Shown: piece by piece, positions 1 through 12,229 of the stretch
Layout of the letters: each line of letters opens with the position of its first letter
Numbering within the stretch: the first letter of the stretch is position 1
Source: Cryptomeria japonica
Taxonomy: Eukaryota > Streptophyta > Pinopsida > Cupressales > Cupressaceae
Reading direction: 5' to 3'
NCBI RefSeq assembly: GCF_030272615.1
Contig: NC_081407.1
Coordinates: 99,741,897-99,805,896, forward strand
DNA: 64,000 nt
Position numbers and translations under genes: made by a program
The notes under the pieces: generated by a model
What the model was told of the DNA's origin: nothing
Database searches by the model: none
What the model saw: only the letters and a program-made list of their open reading frames with translations

Positions 1-2645
1 TCAGCTATGTCTTCTCTTCCTTTAGTCCTCCGCCTATGCGCGCTCCTCTTCCTTCTCTTCTCTGCTAATCTATCTCTTTATCTATGCTGTTCATTGTGTC
101 TGTCTTTGTTTCAAAAGTTCAAAGGAATTGAATTTTTTTCCTATAAAGGGTTGGTTTACAATAAAGGATAGTATAGATTGCAATATTATTATTATTATTA
201 TTATTATATTTCGAAATTCAATTATAAAGAAGATGAGAAAGGGTAGACATATTAGCGATCTGGTCTATGTGCTAAGTTTGTTTGCTCTATGGTTTCTCAA
301 ATATTAATCTTAATATTTTTTATTAATATTTTTTATAAGGTGTGTATATATTACTATTTATAAAATAGTGTTATATATATTTGTATAAAATAAGTAGAAA
401 TGGTAAAATCTTTAAAGTTCAAATACATCATAATCAAAACAAAGAATATTATAATAATTATAAAAATCAAATCATATTTTTTATTAATATTTTTTATAAG
501 GTGTTTATATATTACTATTTATAAAATAGTGTTATATATATTTTTATAAAAATAAGTAGAAATGGTAAAATCTTTAAAGTTCAAATACATCATAATCAAA
601 ACAAAGAATATTATAATAATTATAAAAATCAGGGGTTAAGTGGTAAGAGCAAGAGTTGTGATCTTTTGATTTACTCCATTCATTGACATTTTAAGTATCT
701 ATGGGAGGATCTCGTTTGTCATTGTCATTTTAATTATCTCCATTGGCAATTCAAATAGGAAAAATTATTATTATCTTTCATTAAAATTATTTGAAGTATA
801 TTATGTAATGTTATTATATTTTGATTATTATATTGTGTATATTTGTAGAGAGAAATGACTTGTTTTTAATTATTTTGTATTTATTTTATTTTTGTTGTGA
901 AGTGTGTTATTTTGGTGATATTTTAGGGGATAGATTTAGTTCACAATCTAATTATTTTTTCACCATGTTTGCAATATAATTATTATAGTTTAACTTGCCT
1001 ATTTCTATATGTTTCTCCATTGTAATTAAAATTGCAAATGTGATTTTGTCCAAGAGAGACAATCACAAATACAATTGTATATGCCTTGACCAAATCATAT
1101 TTTCACATTGTATGAGCTAGCTCTCAACCAAACTAAATATTTGGCCATTGTGTTATATTCAAAATCTTTTGAAATTGGTGCTTAGGATGGCATATATGAA
1201 GTTAAGTCTTGTGACATTTATCTAGCATATCATACAAGCATTTGAGCATTCAACTAATATATAGAGCATTTAGAAAATGTAGATCAAAGCACTCTACACT
1301 ACCATAATAATTTTTATTTCAAGTATACAAACATATTATGTGTCTTCAAAATTGTAATCTTTTTTTTTAACGCATTCCAACATTCTTGAAAAGTTCCAAA
1401 ATCTATGGAGAATGCCAACTTTATTAGAAAAGGAATTCTAAGAGGCATTAAGTTTAGAAAATCAAGACGAATCCAATGGTACTTTTTGAATGTAGTCTAC
1501 ACATTTTGAGAGCTATCCACACTTCTTGGATAATTTTACCATTTTTTAAAAAGCACCAATTTTCAGTAAGTTTAATATCATGGCATGGTTAAAAATTATA
1601 GTTGGATCATTTTAATATGTTCCATAATTTCAAATGGATGTGCAAAAAATAAATAAATAATTAATGCTAAGTGTCAAAAAATAAAAAATAAAAGACATCT
1701 TACATTTAATTATTTAATAAAATCACTTTTGAAGGAAAAATAAAGAAACATAAATAATAATGTGTTATCATTCCAAGAGCGTTTATAAAAGGAGGTTTTG
1801 ATGAGAGAGAGCTAATTTTGAACATTTTATAAAACCCTTATTTATTTGTGATATTGGACCAAGTTCATTCTTTAACCAAAGTTCAAAAACCATGTTGATC
1901 TTCAGTTTCGTGGATGAAAACCCACCTAGATAATTAAGTGGATTCATATAGAGTTCAATGTTGTGTTGAACATTTGTGTCATTTGTTTCTACAGTGTTCT
2001 AGGTTATGAAATTTGTTTCTAGGTTTTGCCAAGTGTTTTTGTTTGGGTTCTTCCAATTGAAATTTTTTGAAATATTTATGTATAAAAACTTAATGGTGGC
2101 CAGAGAAGAAAATTATGTGTTATTTATAATGTAAAAGAGAGCATAATAGTGCTAAAAAATTTAGTTACCACTTCTTAAAAGTTTTTCATATCATATAAGG
2201 AGAGTTTCATTTGTCCAAAAGTTTATAATTGCTAAAAATTGATGTGGTGGTTCATTTTTGTGAGTTCATAGCTTTTGGATCATTTGAAAGGTCTTAAATA
2301 AGGTTGAAATACCTTTTTGGGAGAGTCCTAGTCCATTTAAGAATATAAAAAGTTACCTACAACACAATCAGCCTATCGAAAAAGCTTAAGTACAGAAAAC
2401 AAAAATCAATACCACCTATTTGAGGATTCATGGTGCATTAAAGGCTCTTCAAACCTAACATTAAACATATGTGGATTTATGATGTTAAACAAAAAGGAGA
2501 TAGTACATAATAAAGTGATATGGGAAAGTACATTAGTAATAAGTTCAAGGGGAGGTACAACATTTTGGAAGTCCAATTTGTAGACTCCTAATACTTTTGG
2601 GACTTTGCAAAATCCAACCATCAACCTTTTTGTAGTATTTTAGCA
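1..2645. other. AT-rich intergenic sequence, no gene seen
   Basis: No reading frame with recognisable protein character lies here on either strand. The stretch is strongly AT-rich, with an ATT microsatellite near 184-209 and a 161-bp tandem duplication listed separately. It ends where the family A LTR begins. It is probably old, decayed repeat DNA, but I recognise no family in it. Confidence 0.6.
310..631. repeat. 161-bp tandem duplication, two copies
   Basis: Positions 310-470 and 471-631 are near-identical direct copies offset by 161 bases; for example, the ATAAGG at 335-340 recurs at 496-501. The copies differ at only a few bases, so the duplication is fairly recent. There is no coding content. 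Confidence 0.85.
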
Positions 2646-3545
2646 TAAGAGGCGGTGGAAATGGGGTTCAGTAGTCTAACCATGCAAACTAGGAATCATT
2701 CTCGATCCCATCAATTTTATTGGAGAAAAATCAATTAGGACCAACTTTATGCCCTTGCAAGAGTTGGGCACTTGTGATTGATTCTTATTTTTGTTGTTGG
2801 TATGATTGAATATGATGAGCACAAGAAATGGTGCAAAAAATAGGAAATTAACAAGAATCACCATGAATGGAAAGATACAAAACTAGAAATCAAAAAGTAA
2901 ACTCAAATTCTAGAAATGGGATGTACAAGGGAACCTACATCTAAATTTTGGACCTAAAAGTGTCAATCTATGGAGTGAAGTGCCTTAGACTATATATGTT
3001 TTCATTAGTTGTGATGTGTGGATTCCAAATCAATGTGCTTTGTAGGTCATTCTCTCAAAATTTCAATAAAATAGTGTCAGTCACCAGAGCAACCCTCCAT
3101 ACAGCAAGGTTTTTTGCCTATTCGGAATCTTGAATTATGTGTCTATGTTTGCACTCTATGAATTTGCAACTCATTATCTAGAGATTCAGAGCCTACACAC
3201 AAAAAAGAGGGGAATAGTGTTGGTTTGTATAAGGGTTGGCCTAACTCAAACCCTAAGTAGGAATTAACCTCCACTATAGCAATGATGATTAGAAAAAGAG
3301 AACTTACCCTTTTCGGATAGAGGCTGAAAATCTTAAGGAAATGCATAATTGGCAAGTGATACCTTAGCTATGATCTTATTTCCTTGCAATCTCATCAAAG
3401 GTTGATGTTTCTTGATAGGAGTACATGCATGTCTTCACTCGTGGAGGAAACACATAAACTTAATCATGGATGCTAATTTTAATTCTTAACTTCATATATC
3501 TCCTTCTCTCCCTCAAAGATGCCTGATTGCTTTGATTTAAGTGTG

Positions 3546-4722
3546 TGTATTGGCAAGGAAAAATTAATAGGGTTTCACTAATTAAGACAATAAAACCACT
3601 AATCTTACCTACGGGACCAACACATTGAAAGAGGGGTGAATCCAATAGATCTAGCCACAATCCAAATAGGAAAAGGGCTAAAATTTCAATTAGATTCACT
3701 AGTTTTAGTTTGCCACCCTCTTTTAGTTGAAATTTGGAAGTAAATTGTGAAATTAGGGTAGAACAATGGATAATTTGGATGAAACAGTAAAAACATACTG
3801 CTATGAGTATCCAACAGAGCCATAGACAAGGATCTGAGTATAAGAAGAGAATCAAAACCTATTCCTGAAAGTTTGGGCTAATTTTTTGAGACCAGGTAGT
3901 AGAGATTCGCCCTGGTTCTCCAATTTTTTCTATGCCAAAATCTAAACCTATTTATCATCGTCAACTCTGTCAAAATCTCTGAGTATAGTCCCGAGTTTAT
4001 TTCCTACACATAGAAAGAGAGAAGAGAGGGTTTTGGATAGGGGTTTGCCTTGGGTCAAACCCCGATTTAGGAATCAACCTTGAAATTTAAGTAATAATTA
4101 TAATGGAAAATTACAAAAATATGCTTTCCTTTTGCAGGAAAGGTTGGATTTAAAATGTAATGCTTGCAATTGAAATACATACCTTGATGAAGCCTTCTTG
4201 AATCCTCATGCAAGCATTTGAGGATGTCCTATAGAATGTCTTCGTAGAAGGTTAATCATGGATGCCATCTTGAATGCTTGAACTTGATTTTATTTCTTCT
4301 CCATGCTTGATGAATGTCTGATTGCTTGTTCAATTGAATTTGAATTTGCTTTTGTGTGATTAGGATCATTAGATGTTAGCTTTCAAACAAGAGGGATAGA
4401 CGATAGACCTCCTTTTATACTTGACTACCAAAAAATTATTGGAATTTCCAGAGTAGGCCAATATGGGATCTAATTTCTCGCTCACTTGATGTGAATGTTG
4501 TGAGGACCAAATTTGGGTCCTGATTGAGAGGACCAAGGCACTAGGCACCCTAGTCGTGAGAATTAGGACTCAAAATTTGAGAGAAGGCAGGGAAGATGGT
4601 GAAATCGCAAGTGAGGTGGTGTGAGAATAATCAAAACAACCATCAGGCATCAAAAGATGAAGCACCAAGGTGAGGTCTAGTTGAGGACAAAATTGTATGC
4701 AAATACAATTTACGACACTGCA
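3546..4722 (-). repeat. Solo LTR, family B (B1), nested in A1
   Basis: This block of about 1,177 bp interrupts the A1 LTR exactly where A1 and A2 stop aligning. It has TG...CA ends (TGTATTGG at left, ACACTGCA at right) and is flanked by GTGTG (3541-3545) and ATGTG (4723-4727), a five-base target duplication with one mismatch. Its left half is similar, in inverted orientation, to 19200-19739, the second family B copy. No internal region or partner LTR is present, so it is called a solo LTR. No gene lies within it. Confidence 0.7.
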
Positions 4723-5118
4723 ATGTGATTGATGTGAATTAAAATTAGGAGATGCCCAAATGAAGGGGGAGAGTTATATTAATACACAACTTCATGAAAC
4801 ATGTTGAAAATTTTTAAAAGGCTAACATCAAGGAGAACTTGCTTAACAACTTTTTGACTATTAAAGGTTCAAAATTGGGCCCATTTTGACTAGACCATAG
4901 CATTAGGTACCATAGGCCAAGAGGAATAGGACACTAGGAGCCATATTTTAGCAAGACTATGGCGTTCAACATCATAGTTCAAGAGGAATATGACGCTAGT
5001 TGCCATATTCCTGGTATCTTGAGATAGAATCTAGGTTAGTGAGCATAGATTAGTTTGGATCTTCTAAGTTTGGTCATGGTTTGAGCACAATTAGTCAAAA
5101 TAAGGGGCATGAGGGGAA

Positions 5119-6139
5119 TGTGTGTGTGAAAAGTGGACCTGTATCTGTAAGCACAACACTTCAATCAAGTCATTACATGCATGGTTAATCAGATATAATC
5201 AATGAATAATAAACCATAACAAATCGACCCATTGCCTTCTAAAAGATGCGAGTATAAGATTGCTCTCAAATTATTTAGCAATACCAGTGACTAGACAACA
5301 TCAAGACGAAGGATTTTAATCTATATGAGCATGATGAATGCTAGATGGATGCAATATTGATCTAACAAGATTTTTGCAATATTAAGCTAAATGATCTAAA
5401 TCAATATGAAATAATTAATATTCAATATATCAATGAATCTAGAGCAAAAACAGTATAATAACGATATATTCTCCAGCCTCTCTTTGAATGAGAGATGAGC
5501 CTGAATTTATAGAAAATTCAGAAAGAAACCAACAGCTAATATCAAATGATGATGAGCGGTCAAGATTTTCCAAGAGGAAGCACAATCCAGGTGAATTGAT
5601 GTGATTGGATGCTTTTATCAGCTTTAAAGGAAATTGAACTAAAATTAAGATTAAAATAAGAAAAAAATGATTTATTCTCTATTTCATTCAATTTTAATAT
5701 TTAATTGTTTTAATTGCTTTCTTTGAGATTATTTATCAATTTTTAATTTGTTTTTCAAGATTGTTTCCAATTGATTTCTTTTCTCAATTAATTCCTTCTT
5801 GGTCAATCAATTCTTTTTCTTTTGTTTTTTATTTCTATTTTTGAAGATTTGTGCTCAATTAATTCCTCTTTTTGATGATTTAATGGCAAATTGATTTATT
5901 TAATTAAATATGTTAGGATACTCAATTAAAATAATTGTTTAAAATTATTTACTTGGGATGATTTATTAATAAAATTAATATTTAATTAATATTGAGTGAT
6001 TGATTTTGCCATGTGACATTTGATGAATAAAGAATTAATTGTGTGCTTAAGATTGATTTAATTGCCTTTGGTTAGGACCTTGGTGATGTTGTCGAGATTA
6101 GGGGCCCATGGTTTAGATGACCATTTTTAGGGTATTACA
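5119..6139 (-). repeat. 3' LTR of element E
   Basis: A 1,021-bp copy of the right LTR (16754-17772), with roughly thirty or more small differences counted by eye. It starts TGTGTGTGTGAAAAG on the plus strand and ends GGTATTACA. A TATA-like box, TATAAATTC on the minus strand at 5503-5511, would put about 630 bp of U3 upstream of transcription. The minus-strand polypurine tract abuts it at 6140-6152. Confidence 0.9.
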
Positions 6140-7230
6140 TTTGCCCCTCTTTGAATTAATGTGCGAGTAGCACATTGGTTCGAAGAATAGTTGATGTCTA
6201 GGAGATGCCAGTTCTGAACTTGATTGATCACAAACTATATGAAAAGCAAGGTGTTAAGCTTGATTCGAAGCGACAAAGTTGAATGAAGTCTGATTAAAGT
6301 GATACTGTTCTGGAATTTGATTGAACTTAGGAACAATAGAAAAAAAAAGATACCGAACTTGAACTTGATTGATCAAGAAGCGGATCTTACTGATCTATAA
6401 CTTGATTGATCTAGACATAGTGAGTGATGATAAAAATGGATCTTGAACTTGATTGATCAAGATACGATGAAGATAAACTGTTCAACTTGATCAAGAAACG
6501 AATGAAACTAAACACCTGCTTAGATTGAGTGTGATCAAAGATACTCTTTAAACCCTTGATTAAGTTTTAACGAATAATCAACTTGATGAAAAGTGATGAA
6601 ACTGATTAACATTAAGAGATTGATTCAGACGAAGACAAATATCAGCTTGATATGAAGCGATGAAACTAATATGCCCCTAGAGATTGATTCGATTCAGATG
6701 ATCGAGAGATCTCAACTTGATATAAAGCGATGAAGTTGAAATTCCCCTAGCGATGAGGTCTTATTTGATGTTTAGCAAAGATTAGCTGCTCGACTTGTAA
6801 TGAAGATTTGAAAATTTTCTCGACATTTGAAGATGTGAGGTCATAAGGTCACGAGTATGGCCCCTCGAGAGCAAAATTGAAAGATGGCGAGGGTACATGA
6901 TTGTAGGCAATTTTTAGCGATGATAAGTTGTTTGAGCACAAATTGAGTCAAAGGAAAATTTTAAAAATTTTGTGTTGATTGATAAGAAATTGAGCACAAA
7001 GTTGATTGTAGAAATTAAATTGAGATTCAGCGTCGATTGATGAGAAATTGAGCGCAAATTGAAGAAAGAATGAGCATTTGATGAAAAGAGCACTAAGTGG
7101 TCCAAATTCTAAAATTGACTAGCAAAATGATCTCAAATTTTGATTTCGATCCCAAAAATGGACTCAGGACGGTCAAATTAGCTAAGGGTACAATTTTCAT
7201 GTCCATCGGAGCAAGTTGAAAAATTAGGTT
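6140..7230. other. Element E, non-coding spacer with repeated CTTGATTGATCAAG-like motifs
   Basis: No protein-like frame on either strand. The motif CTTGATTGATC recurs, at about 6216-6230, 6361-6376, 6400-6413 and 6444-6461, in several cases extended to the palindrome CTTGATTGATCAAG. It forms the sense-strand region before the 3' LTR and, on the other strand, the upstream region of the antisense PMD gene. Any regulatory role is a guess. Confidence 0.5.
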
Positions 7231-7236
7231 TTTGGC

Positions 7237-7244
7237 TATATATG
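7237..7244 (+). promoter_or_regulatory. Candidate TATA box of the antisense PMD gene
   Basis: TATATATG, about 73-80 bases upstream of the proposed ATG at 7317, would give a transcript start near 7270 and a leader of about 45 bases. It is the best TATA candidate I see upstream of this gene. The spacing is reasonable, but TATA-like strings are common in AT-rich DNA. Confidence 0.45.
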
Positions 7245-7316
7245 GGACAAAAGTGTCATTTTCAATTCATTTTAACCCTCAAAGTTCGAAAATTCAAAAA
7301 GCCTTATGCAAAGAAA

Positions 7317-9725
7317 ATGGTGGTCCCTACTCATCAGCATCGATTCAAGCACCAGAGAAGACATAATCGACCTCGAAACTATGAGCCAGCGGTAAGTGAT
7401 TGATCTTAAGCCTGTTTATGTTTTCAAATTTAAATTTTTTTGTTCATTTTTCAAGTTTTTCATGTGTTTGGGGTCGAGCGTCCCAATTTATCGTGCGAGA
7501 CAGAATCCTGTCTCGTACGAGAAACTGGCAAATTTTCTTTCATCGTTTTAGGCCATTAGTTTTGTCGTTCTAGGGCCACCCATGTGTCGTATGACAGGTC
7601 TGTAAAAAGACCGTTTTGTCATGCAGGGTCTAAAAGTTTGTCGTTTTAGCCTGTTTTGTCATACCAGAGCTATTCCTGGCTCGTACGAGATGCTGCTTTT
7701 CTGTGTTTTGTCGTACGAGAGACAATGAGCATTTTTTAAGGTGTAAACATGAAATTTTGATTTTGCATTTGGCTTAGTTGGATTTGTGTGATGTTTTACT
7801 TCTCTTGTAGGCTCATTTGGAATGTTTTCTGATGCTTCGTTGTTGGGTTTTTGCAGGTTCAATTACCTCCTGTGTTATTTATATGTGTGTATCCTCCTAC
7901 GATGGTATTAGTGTGAGATTTATCTGAGGTTGAGCAAGCTCATGTTGATTTGTGCGGCTTGACTCATTTGTTGAGAGTACCCGATATCCGTGTGAACCAT
8001 GGGATGCTCACGACGTTGGTAGAGTGGTTTCATTCGGAGCATAACACATTTCATCTGCTGGTGGGGGAGTTGACGATCACTCCTGAGGATGTATACAAGA
8101 TCCTTCGTATCCCTTTAGCTGGGGATAAGGTGGATTATGATTCAGGGCACCTTCCAGGATTACAGGCAGTCAAGCATGTCTTCGGTGATCCTGACATTTT
8201 GACTCGTTCCATGAGTTGGGACATACTTATGAGCAGGTACAGTGAGGAGTATCCTTTGGCATGCATCCTAGCAGGATTGATAGGTTGTTTTCTGATGCCG
8301 GACAGAGGGCAGCAGGGCTTCCAGTGCAGATGGGGCCAGATGTTAGAGAGGTTGATAAAGACCCCTCAGAGACTTGGTTGGGGCTCTTGTTTATTGGCCC
8401 ACATGTATCGAGAGATGCATGAGATTGTATATAGAGAGGGATGTAGCATGGCCGCTGGTGTGTATATTATGCAGGTGTGGGCTTGGGAGCGCCTTCTCAT
8501 GTGTCGACCGATAGTAGCTGATAGTAGAGAGCTTGGGCAGTAAATCATTTATAGGTATACCGGATATATTACACAACCCCATCTGGGCAAGACAGATTTC
8601 TGGAGATGGCAACTCGATGATCTAATAGTCATCGTATGGAGACCATATAGAGGTTTAGAGTCGTGGGATGACTGGTGGCTAGTTCGTAGGGACCTATTTG
8701 TTACACGCCCACTGATCGGGAGGTCACAGACCATTGTGGAGTGATTCGTCGTTTCTCGGGTGATGAGGCAGTATGGTCGGCCTGAGGGGATCTCACAGGA
8801 GTATACAACGTATGCTCAGTATGCTGACGAGGAGAGACAGGGATGGCCTTCGTGGTTATCATATGCTTTGGCGATGCAGGAGTTGACAGGGTTACATCGC
8901 CTGAGGTGGGATTATTTGGACGATGTAGCGGATGTGGGGGTATTGCCCCAGTATAGAGATCATTTTCAGCAGCATTCATTCCCACGTTTTACAGATCCAG
9001 GTGAGCAGGCTCCTCAGATTGAGGATGTTGAGGATGATGCCCCCGCACTAGCACAGGGACAGGGACAGGGCCAAAGACAGGGCCAGAGGCAGGGTCAAGC
9101 ACATAGAGCTGAGGCTCCGCGACGAGGTAGTGGTGATCCAGGTGCTAGCAGTAGCAGGGTACCAGCTGAGGGAGGACCGCAGAGGGGTGAGGGTGGATCC
9201 CTAGGTGGAGTGGGTTTAAGATTGGGTGGGACGGAGGAGGCGCAAGAAGCACCTAGGCAAGTTCGACATCGGAGAGAGGAGCAGGGTGGAGATGGGGGTG
9301 GAGAGCCTGCGAGAGAGCAGGGGATAGACGTTGGATGATCAATGAGGGCACATCTTGCAGAGCTGCAATCACAGTTGCTAGTGGCTCAGACTTAGTTGGT
9401 CGAGCGAGACAGGCAGCTGGCCGAGATGAGGATTGAGCGTGATCGCCAGATCGTCGAGGTGAGGACTGAGCGTGATCATCAGATTACAGCGTTGAGAGCG
9501 GAGATAAGAGCAGAGATAGAGCCCCTGCGACAAGAGGTCCTTCACCAGTCTAGTAGGGCATCTTATTATGTTGCAGTGTATAGTGTTGGAGTTCCTATTG
9601 CGCAATAGGTGATACCCTACTCACAATACATGGCATGGTCAGAGGGAGCGTGAGCGCCTCATCAGGATCCCAGACATCAGGCTCCTCCTCCACCACCAGG
9701 CGATGAGGGAGAGGGAGCGAGCTAG
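7317..9725 (+). pseudogene. PMD (plant mobile domain, MAIN/MAIL-like) gene in antisense orientation within element E; two exons, seven in-frame stops
   Basis: PMD proteins such as Arabidopsis MAIN and MAIL1 act in nuclear gene silencing and genome stability; related domains occur inside transposable elements. Proposed exon 1 is 7317-7391 (ATG in the context AAAATGGTG, 25 codons, donor GCG|GTAAGTG). The intron is 7392-7856 (acceptor TTTTTGCAG). Exon 2 is 7857-9725, in the same frame. The full product would be about 647 residues. PMD hallmarks are visible: the stretch GELTITPEDVYKILRIPLAG, a W-R-P-Y motif near 8631-8651, and VMRQYGRPEGI. A Gln/Gly repeat follows at about 9050-9110, then a charged, coiled-coil-like segment around 9396-9550. 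Stops at 7914, 8541, 8742, 9336, 9393, 9606 and 9651 are each one C-to-T change from CGA, CAA or CAG, and there is no frameshift. Exon 1 and the splice sites are inferred. Confidence 0.82.
7491..7718. repeat. TCGTACGA palindrome cluster I, in the intron of the antisense gene
   Basis: Perfect TCGTACGA occurs at 7513-7520, 7681-7688 and 7711-7718, with one-base variants at 7491-7498 (TCGTGCGA) and 7587-7594 (TCGTATGA). Related TCGTT strings lie between them. All fall inside the proposed intron 7392-7856. The same 8-mer is clustered in the leader of the sense-strand gag. Confidence 0.85.
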
Positions 9726-12229
9726 ATGATTTTCTTTTTTGTAGCTCGGATATATATTTTTTTGTAGACACACCCATTTTTTGTAGCCTATGTGATTCTT
9801 GCTCCGATGGGAGTTTGTATATGTCTTTTGACATTATTTTGTACCTTGAGGCTTGACATGATATATATATACAAGATTTGATTTGATTTCATCATACTTG
9901 TGTTGATTTGCTTATGAGATGTCTTTTATATGCTTTATTCTATGTGTATGCATTTCTTTTTAGCGTGAATGTATGAATGCAAATGATCATGGATGTCTAT
10001 TTTTGTTTCTTTTCATATGCAAATGAATGATAATGCAAATGAGTCATGAATGCAATTTTTTCATTTTTTGTGCAATAAGATGAATGCAAATGAATGATAA
10101 TGAATGTATGAATCTATATGAAATGTTGATGTATGCAGCTAAACATCTCAACACACAAGTACTCGATCGGAGAAATGATGAAAAGAGACCACTTAGCGAA
10201 GAAATGATGATGCTCCAACTCTCATTCAAAAGGCAAAGAGGAAGCATTGTTACTATACCGAAATCATTCGAAATGCATGAGATGCAGAATGAAATGCAAG
10301 AATGATATGCAAAATGAGATGCAACCCTAAACCTACTCACTGGACTTTGAACAGCTTAATTGTCATCTTTGAGCGTTTTACAATTATAGCAGGCAGATTT
10401 GAGTTCCTTTCTTATGTGCAATAGTAATGATCTTGTCCGCAATGACCCTTTTGTGTTCATATCCTTGGACAGATTACGCATGGACCCGGATTGCACAATA
10501 AAGAAATTCCCTCAAAACAAACAAAGAAATGATATGGAACCTCCCTGTAGCATTCAAATAAGCAGAGTCGAGGTATGTGAGGCGGTTCCACCTTGATGTG
10601 GAGGCTTTTATCATAGACACCCAACTAATTTAGATGTTTCCATATCATTGGGATCATTCCTACAAGTAGCAAACAAGAAAATATTATGCCCCCAATCCTT
10701 GCTCCTCTTAGTCACAATAGACTTCATCGAGTTACTCAGAGGAATAATAATCGAAAACCAATATAAAAAACAACATACAAAGAAAATTTCATGCATAGCT
10801 CAAACTGTTTAGTGATTGTTTTCCGTTATGTTGTTTTGCTTGTTAACTCGGTGATAAAACTCTTTAGTAGTCAGGAGACAGGTAACTGACTCGCAGTGGA
10901 CGACCAGGTTTCACTGACGTAAGGTTGACTTGGTTGGACACGCCTTGGGACATGTAATGTGCCCTTGTTGATTACCTAAGACTGGGACATTGATCAGTTT
11001 CAAGCCATGAGGGTTCCAACGAACCAGGATGTCACAAAAGTGACTGAAATATGTACAAGCAAAAGCAAATATGCAGGAAAGCGGGAATGCCAACGTTGCG
11101 TTGATAGATGGAGCGCTTGAGTAAAAGAGGCGCCTGTTTGCCAGGTTTTCACCTGCTTGGCAGAGATTCATATATTTTTTTTACCAAGGTGCCTATTTAT
11201 GAATTTTTCACCAAGGCATTTTCTCTCTTTTTTTTTGGGGGGGGGGAGACTTTTTCTGATTTTTAGGACTTTTTCAGGACTTTTTCTGATTTTTAGGATT
11301 TTTTTATGTTTTCCCTTGGAGTCTAGCAAGGTAAAAGGGATTTTGAGTACATGAATGGATAAGTGAATGATGGTGGATGCTTTCAAGGACTATCTCACAA
11401 CATTAATCCAAGCACATTGTCCAGATATAGCAATGTAAACCAAGGATTTTAGCGATGTAAAGCAAGGGTTTTAATGATGTAAAGCAAGGATTTTAACGAT
11501 GTAAAGCAAGGATTTTAGCAATGTAAAGCAAGGATATAGCGTAACAAAGCCATATGGTCCAAAGAAGTGGTCATGTCAAGAGGTTTGTGGAAAACATGTT
11601 TTTGCATTTTGTCCATAGTGTTGATCAAGATCAAGGGATAGATTTGGATAGGAGGCAGATATGATAAGCAAGATCAAAAGGGAGTAATGAAGGATGTAAG
11701 TGAGAAATGGAGAGGAGCTAAAGGGTATAGATCAAGTGTAATAGATAGGACACATGAATCCTACAAAGATCCTTAACCTTGTCAAGATCAAAGGTGGAAA
11801 AGGGATATGAACGTAGATAGAGAGGATAAGGGATAATGGATGATGAAGGATAATGGGAGAAGAAGGATAATAGATGGATGTACATGGATGGAACTTGCCC
11901 CCAGTGTAAAGTGCAAAAGGATAATGGATTACACATGACACCTGTTTGCCAAGTTTTCATCATGGTACTTTCCCAAGGCGCCACAAGAAGTGGTTTTCAC
12001 TCGTGGACGAAATTATCTCTTTACTTTTTTTTCTGTTTTTTTTTTCACTTTTTCATCATTTTTTTTTTTCTTTTGGAAGATAATGGAGGCATGAGAAGGG
12101 ATGGAAGAATGACCCCAATGTCTCACTGCTTTGGATGGTACCCTTAGAATATGATTTGCAATAGACCATGGCTATGAAGGTATGCTCAAAGATGTTGGCA
12201 AGATAATGAAATGAAACTAGGGCAAGGAT
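9726..12229. other. Element E, spacer between the two convergent genes
   Basis: About 2.5 kb separates the 3' ends of the antisense PMD gene and the sense gag. If pol had been present it would lie here, but no reverse-transcriptase, RNase H or integrase motif is visible on either strand. It contains ATGCAAAT/AATGAATG-rich simple sequence at about 9960-10320, T/G homopolymer runs near 11171-11300, and five 22-bp repeats listed separately. Confidence 0.6.
11433..11541. repeat. Five tandem copies of a 22-bp unit
   Basis: Units beginning ATGTAAAGCAAGGATTTTA start at 11433, 11455, 11477, 11499 and 11521, with one to three differences each. They lie between the two convergent genes of element E. 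The register is exactly 22 bases, so the run is not codon-phased. No function is evident. Confidence 0.9.

Noticed and set aside
8366-9834. Several minus-strand frames opposite the PMD gene
   Set aside because: Shadow frames of the plus-strand coding sequence; no motif, and they switch frame relative to each other.
9960-10320. Repeated ATGCAAAT as an octamer-type regulatory site
   Set aside because: It is embedded in simple AATG/ATGC-rich sequence, so the motif is expected from composition.
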